From assembly GCF_021531435.1 (NCBI RefSeq), contig NZ_JAFBIS010000009.1:1-64000 (forward strand): DNA of 64,000 nt, written 5' to 3'. The notes beneath the pieces are model-generated. The model was not told the origin of the DNA. It did no database searches and saw only the letters and a list, made by a program, of their open reading frames with translations. Source of the stretch: Oscillibacter valericigenes (lineage in GTDB: Bacteria; Bacillota; Clostridia; Oscillospirales; Oscillospiraceae). This document shows, piece after piece, positions 61,718 to 64,000 of the stretch (the first letter of the stretch is position 1; every line of letters begins with the position of its first letter). The position numbers and the translations under genes are program-made.

Positions 61718-61912
61718 ATGGTCTGGTATGGATGGTTAGCGCTGGCGGTAATTTTGGGCGGTACTGGCTGGCTCTGCGCAAAGCTCCATGACCCAAAGGG
61801 CGGCACGGTGGGCTGCTGCGGCTGCGGAAAGTGTGCCGGCACGGGGGAATGTGTCTACGTGAAAGAGCGGCGCCGCCAAATGGCGGAAGAAAAACGTGAA
61901 GAAAAACCCTGA
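61718..61912 (+). CDS. Small Cys-rich membrane protein
   Basis: This 64-residue protein has one membrane helix (about residues 4-20), then a Cys cluster (GCCGCGKCAGTGECVYVKERRRQ). AGGAGG precedes the ATG. It resembles FeoB-associated Cys-rich proteins in design but has no feo genes nearby. Metal handling is a guess. Confidence 0.65.
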   Translation: MVWYGWLALAVILGGTGWLCAKLHDPKGGTVGCCGCGKCAGTGECVYVKERRRQMAEEKREEKP

Positions 61913-61930
61913 AAATGCACAAAGGCTGTC

Positions 61931-61958
61931 TTGACAAAGCTTACAAAAAGGATATAAT
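61931..61958 (+). promoter_or_regulatory. Promoter of the alaS T-box leader
   Basis: Perfect TTGACA (61931-61936), 16 bp, perfect TATAAT (61953-61958). Confidence 0.85.
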
Positions 61959-61964
61959 ATCACT

Positions 61965-62197
61965 GTTCGATATGCCAAAGGCTATGACAAAGCCAGCTTT
62001 GCGAAACAGGTCTTAGCGAGAGGGGAGACGGTGAAAGCCCCTTGCCGACGGCGCTGAGCAGCCACTTTGAAGCAGTCCGCGACGAGCGGAACGGTTCATC
62101 CCCGTTACCGGATGGCTAAGATGCCCCTGCAAAGGGGATAATTAGGGTGGTACCGTGAAGCAAGCCTTCGCCCCTAACATGGGGTGAAGGCTTTTTT
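61965..62197 (+). ncRNA. T-box leader controlling alaS
   Basis: The T-box AGGGTGGTACCGTG is at 62144-62157. GCGAGAGGGGAGACGG near 62019 is the stem I AG-bulge region; an alanine specifier codon (GCT or GCG) probably lies in GACGGCGCTGAG near 62047-62058. The terminator follows. Uncharged tRNA-Ala should favour read-through to alaS. Confidence 0.88.
62162..62197 (+). terminator. T-box terminator of alaS
   Basis: AAGCCTTCGCCCC (62162-62174) pairs with GGGGTGAAGGCTT (62181-62193) with one G-U pair, followed by T's. Confidence 0.9.
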
Positions 62198-62236
62198 GAT
62201 GTCAACAATAAAATCAACATAGGAGGAAGAAACATT

Positions 62237-64000
62237 ATGGCACATCCCTACCACGGGCTGAACGAACTTCGGGAGATGTTCCTCAGCTATTTTGAGAGCA
62301 AGGGCCATCTGCGGCTGCCCAGCTTTTCCCTGATCCCTCCCGCCAACGACAAGTCCCTGCTGCTGATCAACTCCGGCATGGCCCCCATGAAGACCTGGTT
62401 CACCCGGGAGGAAGAACCTCCCCGGAACCGTGTCACCACCTGCCAGAAGTGCATCCGCACCGGTGACATCGAGAACATCGGCAAGACTGACCGCCACGGC
62501 ACCTACTTTGAAATGCTGGGCAACTTCTCCTTCGGTGACTACTTCAAAAAGGACGCCATTCCTTTCTGCTGGGAGTTTTTGACGAAGGTCGTGGGCTTGG
62601 AGGAGGACCGCCTGTATCCCTCTATTTACCTGGACGACGATGAGGCATTCGAGATTTGGAACAAAGACATCGGCATCCCCGCCGAACGCATTTTCCGCTT
62701 CGGCAAGGAGGACAACTTCTGGGAGCACGGCGCCGGCCCCTGCGGTCCCTGCTCAGAGGTGTATTATGACCGCGGCCCCGAGCACGGCTGCGGCAAGCCC
62801 GGCTGCACCGTGGGCTGCGACTGTGACCGATACATCGAGGTGTGGAACAACGTGTTCTCCCAGTTCGTCAACGACGGCGAGGGCAACTACACAGAGATGA
62901 CCCACAAGAACATCGACACCGGCATGGGCCTGGAGCGTCTGGCCTGCGTGTGCCAGAACGTAAACTCCCTGTTCGATGTGGACACCGTCATGAACATCAC
63001 CAACAAGGTCAGCGAGATCACCGGTGCCCACTACGGCGAGAGCCACAAGACCGATGTCTCCCTGCGTGTCATCACCGACCACATCCGTTCCTCCGTTATG
63101 ATGATCTGCGACGGCATCCTGCCCTCCAACGAGGGACGGGGCTATGTGCTGCGCCGTCTGCTGCGCCGGGCTGCCCGCCACGGCAAGCTCCTCGGCGTGG
63201 AGAAGCCCTTCCTGTATGAGGTGGTGGACACCGTCATCCACGAGAACGAGAGCGCCTATCCCGACCTGCGGGAAAAGCAGACCTATATCACCAAGGTCGT
63301 CCGCACCGAAGAGGAAAACTTCGCCAAGACCATCGACGGCGGCATGAAGATCTTCACCGATCTGCTGGCGGCTCACAAGGCCAAGGGCGAGACTGAGTTC
63401 TCCGGCGCTGACGCTTTCAAGCTGTACGATACCTACGGCTTCCCCATCGACCTGACCGCCGAGATGGTGGAGGATGAGGGCATGACTCTGGACCGCGAAG
63501 GCTTCGACCGTGAGATGGAGGAGCAGCGTGTCCGCGCCCGCAAGGCCCGGGAGGCGCTGGGCGACCTGGGCTGGGCCGGTATCGAGTTCGGCTCCGAAAT
63601 GCCTGCCACCGAGTTTGTGGGCTATGACCACAATGAGGCTGACGGCAAGATCCTGGCTATCGTGGCCGACGAGGAGCTGCGGGACGAGGTAGTCTCCGGC
63701 GCTGACGCCATCCTGGTGCTGGATCAGACCCCGTTCTATGCCGAGATGGGCGGCCAGGTGGCCGACCACGGCGTCATCACCACCGCGAAGGGCGCCAGGT
63801 TTGAAGTGACCAACGTCCTGAAAAACAAGGGCGGAAAGTTCATGCATTACGGCAAGGTGGTCTCCGGCGAGTTCCAGGTAGGCAAACTCATTACTGCCTC
63901 CATTGATACGGAACGCCGCAAGGCCATCATGCGTGCCCACAGCGCCACCCATCTGCTGGACGCTGCCCTGAAGAAGGTCCTGGGTGACCACGTGCATCAG
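62237..64000 (+). CDS. alaS: Alanyl-tRNA synthetase (5' part, cut by the window end)
   Basis: The first 588 residues of AlaRS are present. Class II motifs are in the N-terminal part (LRLPSFSLIPPANDKSLLLINSGMAPMK, RYIEVWNNVFSQF, DTGMGLERLACV), and the editing domain HxxxH begins at His568-x3-His572 in HSATHLL. AGGAGG precedes the ATG. The frame is open to the window end, so no stop is seen. It is controlled by the T-box upstream. Confidence 0.95.
   Translation, partial: MAHPYHGLNELREMFLSYFESKGHLRLPSFSLIPPANDKSLLLINSGMAPMKTWFTREEEPPRNRVTTCQKCIRTGDIENIGKTDRHGTYFEMLGNFSFGDYFKKDAIPFCWEFLTKVVGLEEDRLYPSIYLDDDEAFEIWNKDIGIPAERIFRFGKEDNFWEHGAGPCGPCSEVYYDRGPEHGCGKPGCTVGCDCDRYIEVWNNVFSQFVNDGEGNYTEMTHKNIDTGMGLERLACVCQNVNSLFDVDTVMNITNKVSEITGAHYGESHKTDVSLRVITDHIRSSVMMICDGILPSNEGRGYVLRRLLRRAARHGKLLGVEKPFLYEVVDTVIHENESAYPDLREKQTYITKVVRTEEENFAKTIDGGMKIFTDLLAAHKAKGETEFSGADAFKLYDTYGFPIDLTAEMVEDEGMTLDREGFDREMEEQRVRARKAREALGDLGWAGIEFGSEMPATEFVGYDHNEADGKILAIVADEELRDEVVSGADAILVLDQTPFYAEMGGQVADHGVITTAKGARFEVTNVLKNKGGKFMHYGKVVSGEFQVGKLITASIDTERRKAIMRAHSATHLLDAALKKVLGDHVHQ

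Noticed and set aside
62174-62728. 184-codon reverse frame at the start of alaS
   Set aside because: Antisense to alaS and to the T-box terminator; no Shine-Dalgarno.

Overview
The window looks like a chromosomal stretch from a GC-rich, anaerobic, endospore-forming Clostridia member, most likely Oscillospiraceae (the Flavonifractor / Lawsonibacter / Oscillibacter type). The evidence is a complete sporulation sigma-factor set (spoIIAA-spoIIAB-sigF and spoIIGA-sigE) plus spoIIM, two T-box leaders, a V-type ATPase operon, an O2-reducing flavodiiron protein and strong GC codon bias. I see no phage, insertion sequence, CRISPR array, rRNA or tRNA. The assignment is inference from gene content and codon use.

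Layout. 1-1.8 kb: tandem palindromes, a DegV-type fatty-acid-binding protein and a cysteine-hydrolase-like protein. 2-10.9 kb: nine-gene V-ATPase operon in the Enterococcus hirae ntp order (F-I-K-E-C-G-A-B-D), with Na+-ligand residues in the rotor subunit. 11-13.7 kb: flavodiiron protein, then an AbrB-type regulator coupled to a GT1 glycosyltransferase under an operator-like inverted repeat. 13.8-18.2 kb: asnA, spoIIM-gltX (reverse) and trpS. 18.2-21.2 kb: tagO-type and mnaA-type wall-polymer genes plus an exported protein. 21.2-22.3 kb: three unknown small genes. 22.4-25.7 kb: nth, rarA, an S1-domain protein, a DUF951 protein and a 30-residue membrane protein. 25.8-30.4 kb: spoIIGA-sigE, then a T-box and valS. 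30.4-33 kb: an internally deleted acetyltransferase relic, a flavodoxin-like reductase and the spoIIA operon. 33-35.3 kb: a putative DNA-repair pair (TIGR03915/TIGR03916-like) with a 41-residue membrane protein, under a promoter embedded in LexA-like boxes. 35.3-37.3 kb: an ECF sigma factor and a membrane partner. 37.4-42.6 kb: a P1B metal ATPase divergent from feoA-feoA-feoB and a FeoB-associated Cys-rich peptide, with several DtxR-like boxes. 42.6-47 kb: threonine aldolase and a DUF4358 / MBOAT / DHHW surface-acylation set. 47-55.5 kb: rhodanese, CDP-alcohol phosphatidyltransferase, pcrA, transglutaminase-like, HAD and mpg genes, a DMT transporter, a TagA-type transferase and tmk. 55.5-64 kb: Cys-rich peptide, mltG, U32 protein, FAD protein, an HTH protein with 14 pentapeptide repeats, unknowns, then a T-box and the start of alaS, which runs off the window.

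How the genes connect. The ATPase (Na+ transport), feo/P1B cluster (metal balance) and flavodiiron protein (O2 defence) fit a gut anaerobe. TagO, MnaA and TagA homologues would supply the linkage unit of a wall polymer, and the MBOAT/DHHW pair could acylate a surface polymer. The least described items are the SOS-boxed three-gene repair operon, the NPxxM/Pro-rich small-gene trio, and possible DtxR-like fragments bracketing the iron locus.
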